Shown: positions 35,719 to 45,670, counted from the first letter of the stretch. The stretch: 64,000 nucleotides of DNA from Pontimicrobium sp. SW4 (GCF_039954625.1 NZ_CP157199.1:1116001-1180000); one strand, 5' to 3'. The notes: generated by a model not told the origin, from the sequence alone. Translations and numbers: made by a program.

Positions 35719-36975
35719 ATGATTAAGATGAAAAATTTAGTAATATTAGGAGCGGGAACTTCTGGAACAATGATGGCAAATCATTTAATTTCAAAATTAC
35801 CAAAAAGAGAATGGAATATAACTATTGTAGATCAATTTAAAACACATTATTATCAACCAGGGTTTTTATTTCTTCCGTTTGATATTTACACAACGAAACA
35901 AGTTAAAAAGAAAGGGGAGAAGTTTATACCTAAAGGAGTTAATTACATTCAAAAAAAGATTGAATTAATAAAGCCTGATGAAAATAAAGTCCAACTTGAA
36001 GGAGATGCGCAATTAGATTATGATATTTTAATCGTTGCAACTGGTACTAAAATTGCTCCTAGTGAAATTGAAGGAATGGATGGCCCAATGTGGTACAAGA
36101 ACATATTCGATTTTTATACCTATGAAGGTGCTAAGGCATTGAGAAATAAGCTACGCGAATGGGAGGGAGGTAAGCTAGTGGTACATATTACTGAAATGCC
36201 AATTAAATGTCCAGTTGCACCTTTAGAATTTGCTTTCCTTGCCGATTCTTTCTTTAAAAATAAAAGTATGCGAGATAAAGTAGACATTACTTACGTAACA
36301 CCTTTGGGAGGAGCTTTTACAAAGCCTAAAGCGACTGAAGCATTGCATCATTTATTAGAAGAAAAAGGAATAAAAGAAGTTACTGATTTTAATATTGAGC
36401 GCGTAGATTATGAAAACAACAAAATAGTAGACTATGCAGATACTGAAGTTGAATATGATTTATTAGTAACTGTACCAACAAATATGGGAGATGAGTTAAT
36501 TGAACGCTCAGGAATGGGAGACGATTTAAACTATGTTCCAACCAATAAGGCAACATTACAAACAAATGATTACGAAAATATTTTTGCTATTGGTGATGCA
36601 ACTAACTTACCAGCTTCTAAAGCAGGATCTGTGGCACATTTTGAAGCAGAAATATTAACCGATAATATATTAAGGTATATAAAGGGTGAGCCTTTAAAAG
36701 CTGAGTTTGATGGTCATGCAAACTGTTTTATTGAAACAGGAAATGGTAAAGCATTGTTAATTGATTTTAACTATACTCACGAACCAGTAGAGGGAACATT
36801 TCCTTTTCCAGGAGTTGGACCATTAAAACTACTAAAGGAAAGTAGAATGAACCACATGGGAAAAATGGCATTTAGATGGATTTATTGGAATATGTTAATT
36901 AAAGGAATTCATATTCCATTTGTATCTACTAATATGACTACAAAAGGAAAAAAACTTGAAAAAATAAATAACTAA
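35719..36975 (+). CDS. Sulfide:quinone oxidoreductase-like FAD/NAD(P) oxidoreductase
   Basis: 418 residues. The FAD-binding GxGxxG is in LVILGAGTSGTMMANHL and the second dinucleotide strand is DILIVATGTKIAPSEIEG. A Cys in TEMPIKCPVAPLEFAFLADS occupies the position of an SQR redox Cys. IFAIGDATNLPASKAGSVAHFEAE is the FAD-terminal motif, and the C-terminal membrane-binding helical part is present. It oxidises sulfide at the membrane and passes electrons to quinone (family knowledge). ATG 35719 or 35728 is possible as start. It is first in an operon with TusE and DsrE-like sulfur-transfer genes. Confidence 0.85.
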   Translation: MIKMKNLVILGAGTSGTMMANHLISKLPKREWNITIVDQFKTHYYQPGFLFLPFDIYTTKQVKKKGEKFIPKGVNYIQKKIELIKPDENKVQLEGDAQLDYDILIVATGTKIAPSEIEGMDGPMWYKNIFDFYTYEGAKALRNKLREWEGGKLVVHITEMPIKCPVAPLEFAFLADSFFKNKSMRDKVDITYVTPLGGAFTKPKATEALHHLLEEKGIKEVTDFNIERVDYENNKIVDYADTEVEYDLLVTVPTNMGDELIERSGMGDDLNYVPTNKATLQTNDYENIFAIGDATNLPASKAGSVAHFEAEILTDNILRYIKGEPLKAEFDGHANCFIETGNGKALLIDFNYTHEPVEGTFPFPGVGPLKLLKESRMNHMGKMAFRWIYWNMLIKGIHIPFVSTNMTTKGKKLEKINN

Positions 36976-36992
36976 CTTAAAATTTAATAATC

Positions 36993-37301
36993 ATGAAAAA
37001 AGTTTTAGCAAATAGAGAAATTGATGTTAACGAAGAAGGGTATCTAGTAGACTTTAAACAATGGGACAGAGAAATTTGCGAATGTATTGCAGATGAATGT
37101 AATATTGTGATGACCGAAAAACATTGGGAGGTTATAGAATACATACACGAAAAACATAAAAATGAAGAACCTTTATCTATTAGAGGTATTAAAAAGAGTG
37201 GTGTTATAAACATTAAAGAGTTTTATAACTTATTTCCAGGTGGGCCATTAAAAAAAGCAACTTTAATTGCTGGTATACCTAAGCCTAAAAGCTGTATTTA
37301 A
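36993..37301 (+). CDS. TusE/DsrC-family sulfur-relay protein
   Basis: 102 residues. It has the DsrC fold sequence VNEEGYLVDFKQWDREICECIADE and the C-terminal arm FPGGPLKKATLIAGIPKPKSCI with the penultimate Cys that carries the persulfide. The second arm Cys of true DsrC (eleven residues before) is replaced by Thr, so it is TusE-like, a single-Cys sulfur carrier. In this operon it probably accepts sulfur from DsrE or SQR products. 17 bp after the SQR stop. Confidence 0.9.
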   Translation: MKKVLANREIDVNEEGYLVDFKQWDREICECIADECNIVMTEKHWEVIEYIHEKHKNEEPLSIRGIKKSGVINIKEFYNLFPGGPLKKATLIAGIPKPKSCI

Positions 37302-37320
37302 AACACTAAAAAAGAATATT

Positions 37321-37830
37321 ATGGAAACTCAAGTAGATGCAATAGAAAAAAAACAAGAAGGAACAAAAGTTAAAAAAATGCTTTTCATTTTATCAAAAGC
37401 AACCATAGAGAATGTTTATGCAGCTTTTGTTATGGCAAATGGTGCTAGGATGGAAGGAATAGATTCTGAAATATTTTTTACTTTCTTTGGTTTGGAGGCC
37501 ATCCAAAAAAAGAAATTGGAACATTTAAAAGTAGCTACAGTTGGGAATCCTGCGATGCATATTCCAACAATGATAGGTGGTTTACCAGGAATGGAAGCCT
37601 TTGCTACAAAAATGATGAAAAAAGAAATGGAAAAATTAGATATGCCTCCAGTAGGTGAGTTTATTGAAATTTTATCAGATTCTGGATGTAAGCTCTGGGC
37701 TTGTAAATTAGCAGTTGATATGTTCCATTTAAAAGAAGAAGATCTTATAGACGAGTTAGATGGAATCCTTACCATTGGTGATTTTTATAATAGAGCCAAT
37801 GAAGATGGTACCCAAATTTTATTCATCTAG
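37321..37830 (+). CDS. DsrE2/DsrE-family sulfurtransferase
   Basis: 169 residues from ATG 37321 (METQVDAIEKKQ); a longer frame starting at 37267 overlaps the TusE gene and is unlikely. FILSKATIENVYAAFVMANGARMEGIDSEIFFTFFGLEAI is the DsrE2 core. The Cys pair in ILSDSGCKLWACKLAVDMF supplies the active-site thiols. The family moves persulfide sulfur to TusE/TusA-like carriers, which fits its place after SQR and TusE. Cytoplasmic. Confidence 0.88.
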   Translation: METQVDAIEKKQEGTKVKKMLFILSKATIENVYAAFVMANGARMEGIDSEIFFTFFGLEAIQKKKLEHLKVATVGNPAMHIPTMIGGLPGMEAFATKMMKKEMEKLDMPPVGEFIEILSDSGCKLWACKLAVDMFHLKEEDLIDELDGILTIGDFYNRANEDGTQILFI

Positions 37831-37856
37831 TTAGTTTTTGATTGATAGTAAAGAAA

Positions 37857-37890
37857 AAGCCAGAACAAAATGAATGTTCTGGCTTTTTTA
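37857..37890. terminator. Bidirectional terminator between DsrE and M14 genes
   Basis: AAAAAGCCAGAACA...TGTTCTGGCTTTTTT: stem AGCCAGAACA (37858-37867) with TGTTCTGGCT (37875-37884), A-run on one side and T-run on the other. It serves both the plus-strand sulfur operon and the minus-strand peptidase gene ending at 37909. Confidence 0.9.
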
Positions 37891-37908
37891 ATTGAATTTT
37901 ATTTATAC

Positions 37909-40485
37909 TTATTTTTCAGCTCCCATATAAATGGAATTAAAAATCAACTTATAAGTACCTCTTGGTTGCCCTCTAAATTGAGGCCTAAAGCCAAATAATA
38001 CAATATCACCACTTCCATGAGGAATATGCATCATAGCACTCTTATTTTTTAAATAACGCTCTTCTCCCATAGCCCAACCACTCATTAATAGATCTTTATC
38101 TGCATACGAAGTAACTTCAATTACATTTGCTTCTGGAGCGTCAGCTATATCTTCAGTACCACCTTCACCAGATTTACGTTGTTTTATGGCTTGAAAAGCA
38201 CGACTTCTATTAAAAGAAGCGGCAACTTCATCTATCATTCCATAAGCCAAAGGATTTTTTGTATCTACTTTCATTCTAATTAAAGACCCAGGAATAAAGA
38301 AATTGCTTGATGATATATTTGATATTACATTACGTACTGGAAGTCCTAATTGCTCAATAGCTAAATCACTCGAAGAATCAAAGAACACAACGGTTCCACC
38401 AGATTTTGCGTATTGGTCAATTTTTGCCATTCCATCTAATCCAATTCCTCCTGTAAACTTTTTAGGCATCGAAGTTTCGCGATGGCCATGTAAGATCCCA
38501 TTTGGGCTTTGAGAAGGAAATATAATAGCACTATACTGCGATAATTTACCATTTTTAATATCCTTATTGTGTAATGTGTCTATATCAAATTCAAACTGTT
38601 CTAGCATCCATCTAGTCCAACCTTCATCCATATTTGCTTGCCAAGATTTATAAAGACCAACTTTAATTTTATTTAACTCAATAATTTTAGAGTTGTCTAT
38701 ACTGTTTGCATCTTTAAAATCAATACCAAGTTCTTTACTTAGTTTTGAAAGATCCTTTTTTAAGTTTCTTTTACCTTTTACAACAAATGAGCCAGCTGAG
38801 AAATCATTATAATCTGCTTTTAATTTGCTAACACTATAACCAGTATTTTGTAATCTGTTTACGGCCAATGCACTTAAATTATCTTTATTTGAGAATATAA
38901 AACTTCCATTTCCACTAACGGTTCCTTCTTTATAACTAAGTTTAGATGTTATAAGTTCTGTTTTAGCACTAAAAGATTCGTTAACCTTATCAACAGTAAC
39001 ACCCATTTGCATAGGTAGTGTCCAACCCGCTAAATCGTAAGGAGGTTGTGGTGGTCCACCTGGATATAAAAATTGGTCTGGATAATCTTGTTTTTCCATC
39101 AAATCTGTTAGGTAAGGTCTAAAAGCTTGAGCTCCATAAAAAATTATTGAACCAGCTTCATATGATTTATCACCAACATAAAAAGAAGACGTCGCTTTAT
39201 GCGCCTCAAGACCACCTTGCATTAAAATATTTGTTAGGTTAATAGATTCACTTGGATTCCATTGGTCTTTTGGGATAATGTATGCAAATACTTTTTCGGT
39301 ATCCTCAATGGCATCTTTCCCCATATCATAGATATTATACAAAAACTCATCTTTCTTATCGGCAGCTAAGTCTAAGATCCCCATAGATGCAGTCAACATG
39401 TAATCTACAGCATCCCTAAAGTGTGATTCGCCACCTTCCCAAGGGTAAGGGTAAAATATTTCGGTACCATTAGATGGTTTTCCTCCAACATTTTTAGGTT
39501 TCTTTTTAGGATCATAAAACCGAGGTGTAGGAGTTGCATGAGCTACTTCGGTTAATATTCCTATTTGGTTATGGTAATATGGTGTTGTTCTCATTCCTCC
39601 ATTCCAAAACATACTAAAAGCTGTTCCTGATATTACTCCAGGCATTTTTTTCATGGCAAATCTATTTGCCATAGCTGTACCTACAAGATTTACTCCTGTA
39701 GTTACTCCTGGATGAATATTTGGGTTTACGGGGCTTCTAAAAGGTGGTAAAAATATACGTGCCCATGATGGTGATGTTTGGTGGTGGTTATGAACAATTT
39801 GCGGATACCACTGATTGTATAATACGGTAGTCACTGCTTTGGTTTCTGGCATATTGCTCATAAACCAATCACGATTGTTATCATGACCTACATATTTTTG
39901 ATAAAGTATAGGTGGACCAGTTGTTTCGTAAGGTGTTCCTAGGTTTTTTTTGTACCAATCTACCACAATATCTACACCATCAGGATTTATTACTGGAACC
40001 ACAAGCGTAATAACATTATCTCTAATTTTTTTCATTTCTTCTGATTCTTCCGAAGCAATTCGCCACATAAGTTCTGAAGTCATTTGTGCATGAGCACGTT
40101 CAGTTGCGTGCATACCTCCATCAAACCATACAATGGCTTTTCCTTCATAAGATAGTTTTTTTGCCTCTTCGGGTGATATTCTTGCGCGAGATAGTTTTTC
40201 ACTTATAGTTCGCCATTTTTCAAGAGATTGCATATTTTCTTCGCTTGAAATAAATAGGAGTTTCATTGGGCGTCCCATAACAGATTTTCCAATCTCAATC
40301 ATTTGAACACGATCTGTAGATGCGGCTAGTTTTTCATAATACTCCAACATTTGGTCATAATCAGCTAGTTTGTAATCGGCTCCGACTTCAAATCCGAAAA
40401 CGTCGGATGGTTTTGGAATTTGCGCATTTATAGATAAACTTGCTAAAAAGAAAATGCAAAATGTAAAACGGAATAATTTATTCAT
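37909..40485 (-). CDS. Secreted M14-family zinc carboxypeptidase-like protein
   Basis: 858 residues with a signal peptide (ends SINAQ). The M14 site is seen in WFDGGMHATERAHAQM (HxxE), the later zinc His in IVHNHHQTSPSW, and the Glu region GILTEVAHATPTPRF. The C-terminal 230 residues (KVGLYKSWQANMDEGWTRWML, VVFFDSSSDLAIEQLG, GDIVLFGFRPQFRGQPRG) resemble a glutamine amidotransferase-like module. It probably degrades peptides outside the cytoplasm. Single-gene unit. Confidence 0.9.
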   Translation of the reverse strand: MNKLFRFTFCIFFLASLSINAQIPKPSDVFGFEVGADYKLADYDQMLEYYEKLAASTDRVQMIEIGKSVMGRPMKLLFISSEENMQSLEKWRTISEKLSRARISPEEAKKLSYEGKAIVWFDGGMHATERAHAQMTSELMWRIASEESEEMKKIRDNVITLVVPVINPDGVDIVVDWYKKNLGTPYETTGPPILYQKYVGHDNNRDWFMSNMPETKAVTTVLYNQWYPQIVHNHHQTSPSWARIFLPPFRSPVNPNIHPGVTTGVNLVGTAMANRFAMKKMPGVISGTAFSMFWNGGMRTTPYYHNQIGILTEVAHATPTPRFYDPKKKPKNVGGKPSNGTEIFYPYPWEGGESHFRDAVDYMLTASMGILDLAADKKDEFLYNIYDMGKDAIEDTEKVFAYIIPKDQWNPSESINLTNILMQGGLEAHKATSSFYVGDKSYEAGSIIFYGAQAFRPYLTDLMEKQDYPDQFLYPGGPPQPPYDLAGWTLPMQMGVTVDKVNESFSAKTELITSKLSYKEGTVSGNGSFIFSNKDNLSALAVNRLQNTGYSVSKLKADYNDFSAGSFVVKGKRNLKKDLSKLSKELGIDFKDANSIDNSKIIELNKIKVGLYKSWQANMDEGWTRWMLEQFEFDIDTLHNKDIKNGKLSQYSAIIFPSQSPNGILHGHRETSMPKKFTGGIGLDGMAKIDQYAKSGGTVVFFDSSSDLAIEQLGLPVRNVISNISSSNFFIPGSLIRMKVDTKNPLAYGMIDEVAASFNRSRAFQAIKQRKSGEGGTEDIADAPEANVIEVTSYADKDLLMSGWAMGEERYLKNKSAMMHIPHGSGDIVLFGFRPQFRGQPRGTYKLIFNSIYMGAEK

Positions 40486-40597
40486 AGGGTTGGCTTAAAG
40501 TGGTTGTACTTTGCTTAAAGCATAAATTTAAAAATTATTTAGACTAATTACTGTTTATAATGAGTGGTTTAACATTAATACTTGAAATTCAAGTAAA

Positions 40598-41017
40598 TTA
40601 TTCTTTTAATAAAGTATTGGCTTGAGATATACTATTATTAATCATTTCTTTCATAATATTTACTTTTTCTTCTTCTTCTATCAACCATTCTCGTTTTTGT
40701 TCACTCAAAGTTTTACCTTCAAATATTTCATCTGAATCAAATCGTTCACCAAAACCTTTCATCCAATCCATCATATATTTGTAAGCTTCTTCTAAATCTT
40801 CTTTTGCAGTTTTACATTGCTGTCCTGTAGATGTACTATCAACTTTACGTTCTAGAGCACTAATAAGTTTACCTAAAGTCCCCATTTTTGGCATCACTTC
40901 GTCATGTACTGCAATAACTCGTTCCATTCGAGCTGCTTCTTCTGTATCTTTTTTATTATTTTTACAAGACAATGTGCTTACTATTAGTAGCACTAATAGG
41001 TATATAGTTTTTTTCAT
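40598..41017 (-). CDS. Helical lipoprotein, unknown
   Basis: 139 residues; lipobox STLSC (Cys18). The mature part is highly charged and helical (ALERKVDSTSTGQQCKTAKE, WLIEEEEKVNIMKEMINNSI). Such proteins are sometimes labelled 'viral A-type inclusion protein' on composition only. Role unknown. An FNR-like palindrome lies 75-87 bp upstream. Confidence 0.75.
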   Translation of the reverse strand: MKKTIYLLVLLIVSTLSCKNNKKDTEEAARMERVIAVHDEVMPKMGTLGKLISALERKVDSTSTGQQCKTAKEDLEEAYKYMMDWMKGFGERFDSDEIFEGKTLSEQKREWLIEEEEKVNIMKEMINNSISQANTLLKE

Positions 41018-41090
41018 GTTTTGTTGTATTGTAGTTATGAAGTATTGTATGATAAAAGTAATACCTAATTACTTTAACTCAAACTAAATA

Positions 41091-41104
41091 TTGATGATGA
41101 TCAA
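41091..41104 (-). promoter_or_regulatory. FNR-consensus palindrome upstream of the helical lipoprotein gene
   Basis: TTGATGATGATCAA: arms TTGAT and ATCAA with N4, the textbook FNR/FixK box. The nearest -7-like element on the minus strand, TACTTTTA at 41060-41053, is 41 bp from its centre, not 33 as in the stress regulon. The rest of the gap 41018-41344 shows nothing else I can name. Confidence 0.45.
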
Positions 41105-41344
41105 TCATTTTTTTTGATTATATACAAATGAATCTTTTGTTATAGAATCTTCATGGCAAATCTGGTTTACAACTTTCTGTTTTTTAATTAATGCTGAATG
41201 ACCACTATTTTTTTAGATATGAATTTACAGATACTCTATGAGTAATAATACAAATCCCGTAAAAGAAAGATTATTTGTAAACTCAAATAGAAGCATTTAC
41301 GGTTCCTCCAAAAAACTCCATTTGATTTTTTTGATTTTGTTTTG

Positions 41345-42433
41345 CTAATTCTTTTGTCTTAGACGAGAAGGCAACACTGTTCTAAAACCAAGATGTTCTA
41401 ATCCTGTATCAAAGCTTGTTGCCATGCGTGCTGAAACTCTATAACTCGCACAGTAAGAATCATGGCATAAAAATGAACCTCCTCGAATTACTTTTTCCTT
41501 AGAATAAGAGTTATTCGGATTCCATGGTTTATTTGGTCCTGTGGGATTATTATTAGAGCTATTTTTGTCTAAAGACTTATAATAATTGTAATCATACCAG
41601 TCTTGAGTCCATTCCCAAACATTACCTGCCATGTCGTACAAACCATAATTATTTGGAGGGTATGATTTTACTGGAGCAGAACGTTCAAATCCATCTTCTT
41701 TTGTATTAGATGTTGGGAAAACACCTTGCCAGGTATTCGCATTATCACTCAAAAATTCAACATCATTTCCCCATGTAAAAATAGCATCTTTCAACCCACC
41801 TCTTGCAGCATATTCCCATTCGGCCTCTGTAGGAAGTCTTCGTCCCAACCATTTGCAATATGCAAGTGCATCGTCATATGATATATGCACTACAGGATAA
41901 TTCTCTTTCCCTTTAATACTACTTCCTTTTCCTTCTGGATGCTTCCAATTAGCTCCTATTTTCCATTCCCACCATTGTGAATAGTCATTCAGATTTGCTA
42001 TTTGCGAGTGCTTACAATGAAAAGACAAAGAACCGGCTTGTAACAAGGAGTCATGTGGTTTTGGCGTACCATATGGGAGCTGTTTTTTCATCTCCTCCCA
42101 CTGTATTTTTTTCTCTGCCGTAGTCACATAACCTGTGGCATCTACAAATTGTTTAAATTGGGCATTCGTCACCTCGTGCTCATCCATATAAAAACCATCG
42201 ATATCTACTTTATGTCGTGGTTCTTCATCTTTTCGAGCAAAATAATCTGAAGGGTTGGCTCCTCTGATGTAAGTCCCTGAAGGAATCCATACCATCCCAA
42301 GTGAAGGTTGCTTCTTTTGAAGTTTTAAATCCTTTCTCAAAGATTTTTCTTTACAGGAAATTAGAATGAAACACACACAACATATAACCATAGCTTTTTT
42401 AGTATATATGCATAATATCAATATGTGTTTCAT
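41345..42433 (-). CDS. Formylglycine-generating-enzyme (SUMF1) family lipoprotein
   Basis: 362 residues; lipobox FILISC (Cys27) after a signal segment. FGE-sulfatase domain: GMVWIPSGTYIRGANPSDYF, DGFYMDEHEVTNAQFKQFV, ARGGLKDAIFTWGN and NVWEWTQDWYD. The C-terminal RGGSFLCHDSYCASYRVSAR holds the two copper-binding/active-site Cys of true FGEs in the correct context. It would convert the Cys of sulfatase CxPxR motifs to formylglycine. It lies next to two such sulfatases, which supports that role. Confidence 0.88.
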   Translation of the reverse strand: MKHILILCIYTKKAMVICCVCFILISCKEKSLRKDLKLQKKQPSLGMVWIPSGTYIRGANPSDYFARKDEEPRHKVDIDGFYMDEHEVTNAQFKQFVDATGYVTTAEKKIQWEEMKKQLPYGTPKPHDSLLQAGSLSFHCKHSQIANLNDYSQWWEWKIGANWKHPEGKGSSIKGKENYPVVHISYDDALAYCKWLGRRLPTEAEWEYAARGGLKDAIFTWGNDVEFLSDNANTWQGVFPTSNTKEDGFERSAPVKSYPPNNYGLYDMAGNVWEWTQDWYDYNYYKSLDKNSSNNNPTGPNKPWNPNNSYSKEKVIRGGSFLCHDSYCASYRVSARMATSFDTGLEHLGFRTVLPSRLRQKN

Positions 42434-42481
42434 GCCCTATTTGTAAATTAATCTGTATTCTTTTTGTGTAGATTCTTTTGA

Positions 42482-44104
42482 TTATGATTTCTGTTTTTTC
42501 TCAAGAACCCTCTCTTGCTTTTCAATGGTCTTTTGTTTATCATGAAGTAACCCTTTTTCTATGAGCGGGATACGAAATCTCTCGGTGGCTGCATCTGTGT
42601 GCTCTTTGGCAAATATAGCCGCTGCCTTGGCTATAATTTCAGGATATTGTTCAGCTACATTATTACTTTCTTCAGGGTCTTCTTGTAAGTTGTAAAGTTC
42701 TAATGTGGGTTCTTTCTTTTTGCTTTTTAAATTTTGACGAATGACTTTCCAATCACCAATTCTAATGGCTACCTGACCACCATATTCGGGATATTCCCAA
42801 AATAAGAACTCGTGTTTTATCTGGTTTTGCTTTCCTAATAGTTCGGGTAAAAAACTTATACCGTCTGTACCTTTACGAATCTCATATCCAGTAAGTTCAG
42901 ACAGTGTTGCCATCACGTCGTAATGAGCAGAAATATGATTAGTTTTAGTCCCAGCTTTGATATACCCTGGCCATGTTGCTATCATAGGTACGCGAATACC
43001 CCCTTCATAGACAAAACCTTTTGCTTTTCCGTAGGCTTCACCAAAAGGCCCTGAGCTGTTAAAGAAAGCACCGTCTGTCCCGCCAGTGTAAGTTACTCCA
43101 TTGTCTGAGGTAAACATGATTAGCGTATTCTCATACAAGCCTTCCTTCTTCAAATAGTCGATAAGTTTGCCTACGTTTTCATCCAAATAGGAAATCATGG
43201 CGGCATAGCCAGCCCTTGGGTTTTGGTGAGGGTAATATCCTTTTTCGCCCAAATAGGGTTCTTCCTCCCCAAATTTGGCTTTGTAATAGTCTATCCATTT
43301 TTGTGGAGCTTGGATGGGATTGTGGGGGATGGGGGTGGCCCAATAGAAAAAGAAAGGATTTTTCTTGTTTTCTGAAATGAAGCCCATCATATTTTCAAAC
43401 ATCAAATCGGGCGTGTATTCATTCAAGGTGTAATCTGCATAACTTGCTGGGTCGTTGATATCTGCTCCTTTTTCTAACTTTTTTCTCGGGGCGATTGTGT
43501 CATTCTTTAAATGTACTTTTTTTTCATTTTCATACAAATGAACAGGATAATAGGTATGTGCTTGTCTTTGACAATTGTATCCATAAAAATAATCGAAGCC
43601 CATTTTTGTTGGAATAGATTGAGTATGAGGGGCTCCCAAACCCCACTTGCCAACCATACCTGTGGCATATCCTTTTTCCTTCAGTAGTTTCGGAAAAAGA
43701 ATTGTCGATTCAGGAATTGGTCTTTGCCCTTCTAGTGTTGAGTCTTTAATGATAGCTTTGTAATTCCAAACGTCTCCTCTTTCATTCCATTCATCATTTC
43801 CTCTTATATACGAGTTTCCTGAGTGCTTACCTGTTAATAGCATATATCGTGCTGGTGCACAAACAGGGGCACTTGTGTAATGCTGAGTGAAAATCATACC
43901 GTCTTTGGCAAGGGCGTCAATATTTGGTGTTTCTATCTTTTCCTGACCATAAACACCCAATTCCCCATAACCTAAGTCATCGGCTAAAATGTAAATAATG
44001 TTTGGTTTTTGAGTAGTTGCATTTTGATCTGTTTTTTTTTGTTTACATGAATAAAGGCATATCCCAATAGCAACAAAACACAAAAATTGTAAAAAACGGT
44101 TCAT
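42482..44104 (-). CDS. Type I sulfatase, lipoprotein
   Basis: 540 residues from ATG 44104 (MNRFLQFLCFVAIGICLYSC); the longer frame starts at TTG 44122. Lipobox LYSC. Sulfatase signature VCAPARYMLLTGKHSGN: CxPxR, so the Cys is to be oxidised to formylglycine. Metal site IYILADDLGYG (two Asp) and the FTSDNGVTY motif are present, with GKWGLGAP for substrate sulfate. It probably desulfates an extracellular polysaccharide or small ester. Co-directional with the FGE gene 48 bp downstream. Confidence 0.92.
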   Translation of the reverse strand: MNRFLQFLCFVAIGICLYSCKQKKTDQNATTQKPNIIYILADDLGYGELGVYGQEKIETPNIDALAKDGMIFTQHYTSAPVCAPARYMLLTGKHSGNSYIRGNDEWNERGDVWNYKAIIKDSTLEGQRPIPESTILFPKLLKEKGYATGMVGKWGLGAPHTQSIPTKMGFDYFYGYNCQRQAHTYYPVHLYENEKKVHLKNDTIAPRKKLEKGADINDPASYADYTLNEYTPDLMFENMMGFISENKKNPFFFYWATPIPHNPIQAPQKWIDYYKAKFGEEEPYLGEKGYYPHQNPRAGYAAMISYLDENVGKLIDYLKKEGLYENTLIMFTSDNGVTYTGGTDGAFFNSSGPFGEAYGKAKGFVYEGGIRVPMIATWPGYIKAGTKTNHISAHYDVMATLSELTGYEIRKGTDGISFLPELLGKQNQIKHEFLFWEYPEYGGQVAIRIGDWKVIRQNLKSKKKEPTLELYNLQEDPEESNNVAEQYPEIIAKAAAIFAKEHTDAATERFRIPLIEKGLLHDKQKTIEKQERVLEKKQKS

Positions 44105-44162
44105 ATATTTATTGTAAATCAAATGGTTATTAATTATAAAAATACTCTTTATCTTGATATTC

Positions 44163-45572
44163 TCATTGAAAATCTGGGTTTAACTTATTTGGTATCGGAG
44201 CTTTTATTTTTGCTCGCCAATCTTCTAATTCTTTATATAAAATTTTTACTCTATTTGGATATTTCTCTACGAGGTTTTTACTTTCAAATAAGTCTTTTTC
44301 TAAATTATATAGCTCTATAGCATTATCTTCAAAATAGTGGTGTAACTTCCATTTTCCTTTTCTTATGACACTTCCTGGACGTATTCTAAATAAAGTATCT
44401 CTTGCCTGATCTTTTTTTGGATTAACACCCTGTAGGTAAATTGGAAAATGCCAAAACAAAGCTCTTTCTTCTAGTCTTTTGTTTTCTGAAAGTAATGATA
44501 ATAATGAGACACCGTCCAATTGATAATCTTTATTATCTTTTATTATATCTGTTATCGTTGGAAATATATCTAACCCAGTAATCGGATCATCTATTGTTGA
44601 AGGTTTAATCTTTGTTCCCCATTTTACCATAAAAGGAACTCTTATACCTCCCTCGTAATAAGAGCCTTTACCAGCTCTTAGTGGAAATTGAGAAGATACA
44701 TGAGCAAGCCCACCATTGTCTGATGTAAAGATTATAAGAGTATTTTCATCTAACTTTAAATCCTTTAAAGATTTAAGTAGCCTGCCTACATTCTCATCCA
44801 TACTCTCTACCATGGCTCCAAACTTGGCATTGTAACGGATATTGCCGTTTACTTTATTTTCATACTTAGCGATTGTATGTATTTTACCTTGAAGCGGCGT
44901 ATGTACTGTAAAATAAGGCAGATAAAGAAAAAAAGGGCTGGCTTTATTCGTCTCAATAAAGCGAATAGCTTCACTAGTAAGCCTATCTGTTAAATACTCT
45001 CCTTCTTCACCATTGGGTAATTTTTCATTTTTATAGGGGCTAAAATAGGACTTGGGGTGTCCTGCATCTGTCCCTCCTATGTTGAAATCAAATCCCTGAG
45101 ATCTAGGGTCTTCTCCTATATGCCATTTTCCTATTGAGGTTGATACATATCCTCTTTCTTTTAATACTTCTGACAGTGTAATGAATTCATCTGCCAAAAC
45201 TTTTGTGTTTGGAGTTGGAATTAATTTTCTGTTCTTGGATTTACCTCTTTCTGATGATCCTACAGTATAAATACCGTGCGTTGGTGTATTCTTGCCAGTT
45301 AATATAGAAGCTCTGCTTGGAGCGCAATTGGCTGCTGGAGCATAAGCAGTTGTAAATACTGCAGCTTCTTTTGATAATTTATCTAGATTAGGTGTTTCGT
45401 ATACAGGGTTTCCCATAAAAGCAAGATCGCTCCAACCCAAGTCATCTACTAATATAAACACAATATTTGGTAGGTTTTCATTGTAAGAAGTAGTCGTGCT
45501 TTTTGAGGTACAGGCTACAGATAAAACGACGATAGACAACAGAATATATTCATGTTTTTTTAAGATATTCAT
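44163..45572 (-). CDS. Type I sulfatase, second paralogue, lipoprotein
   Basis: 469 residues; lipobox LSVAC (Cys21). ILVDDLGWSDLAFMG supplies the metal Asp pair, NCAPSRASILTGKNTPTHG the formylglycine motif (Cys83), GKWHIGED the substrate Lys/His and FTSDNGG the third metal ligand. About 77 residues shorter than the neighbouring sulfatase at the C-terminus. Different sulfate ester specificity is likely. Confidence 0.92.
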   Translation of the reverse strand: MNILKKHEYILLSIVVLSVACTSKSTTTSYNENLPNIVFILVDDLGWSDLAFMGNPVYETPNLDKLSKEAAVFTTAYAPAANCAPSRASILTGKNTPTHGIYTVGSSERGKSKNRKLIPTPNTKVLADEFITLSEVLKERGYVSTSIGKWHIGEDPRSQGFDFNIGGTDAGHPKSYFSPYKNEKLPNGEEGEYLTDRLTSEAIRFIETNKASPFFLYLPYFTVHTPLQGKIHTIAKYENKVNGNIRYNAKFGAMVESMDENVGRLLKSLKDLKLDENTLIIFTSDNGGLAHVSSQFPLRAGKGSYYEGGIRVPFMVKWGTKIKPSTIDDPITGLDIFPTITDIIKDNKDYQLDGVSLLSLLSENKRLEERALFWHFPIYLQGVNPKKDQARDTLFRIRPGSVIRKGKWKLHHYFEDNAIELYNLEKDLFESKNLVEKYPNRVKILYKELEDWRAKIKAPIPNKLNPDFQ

Positions 45573-45670
45573 TTAGCTAAATTTTTATCACTTTTCTTGT
45601 TGCTCTAAAGCTGTTTTGCTGTATTGTTTATAAAGATACTAATTTGAAATTCTACCACGACTATGTAGAT

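Noticed and set aside
37267..37320. N-terminal extension of the DsrE-like protein
   Set aside because: It would overlap the end of the TusE gene in another frame; the ATG at 37321 gives the normal family length and a normal gap.
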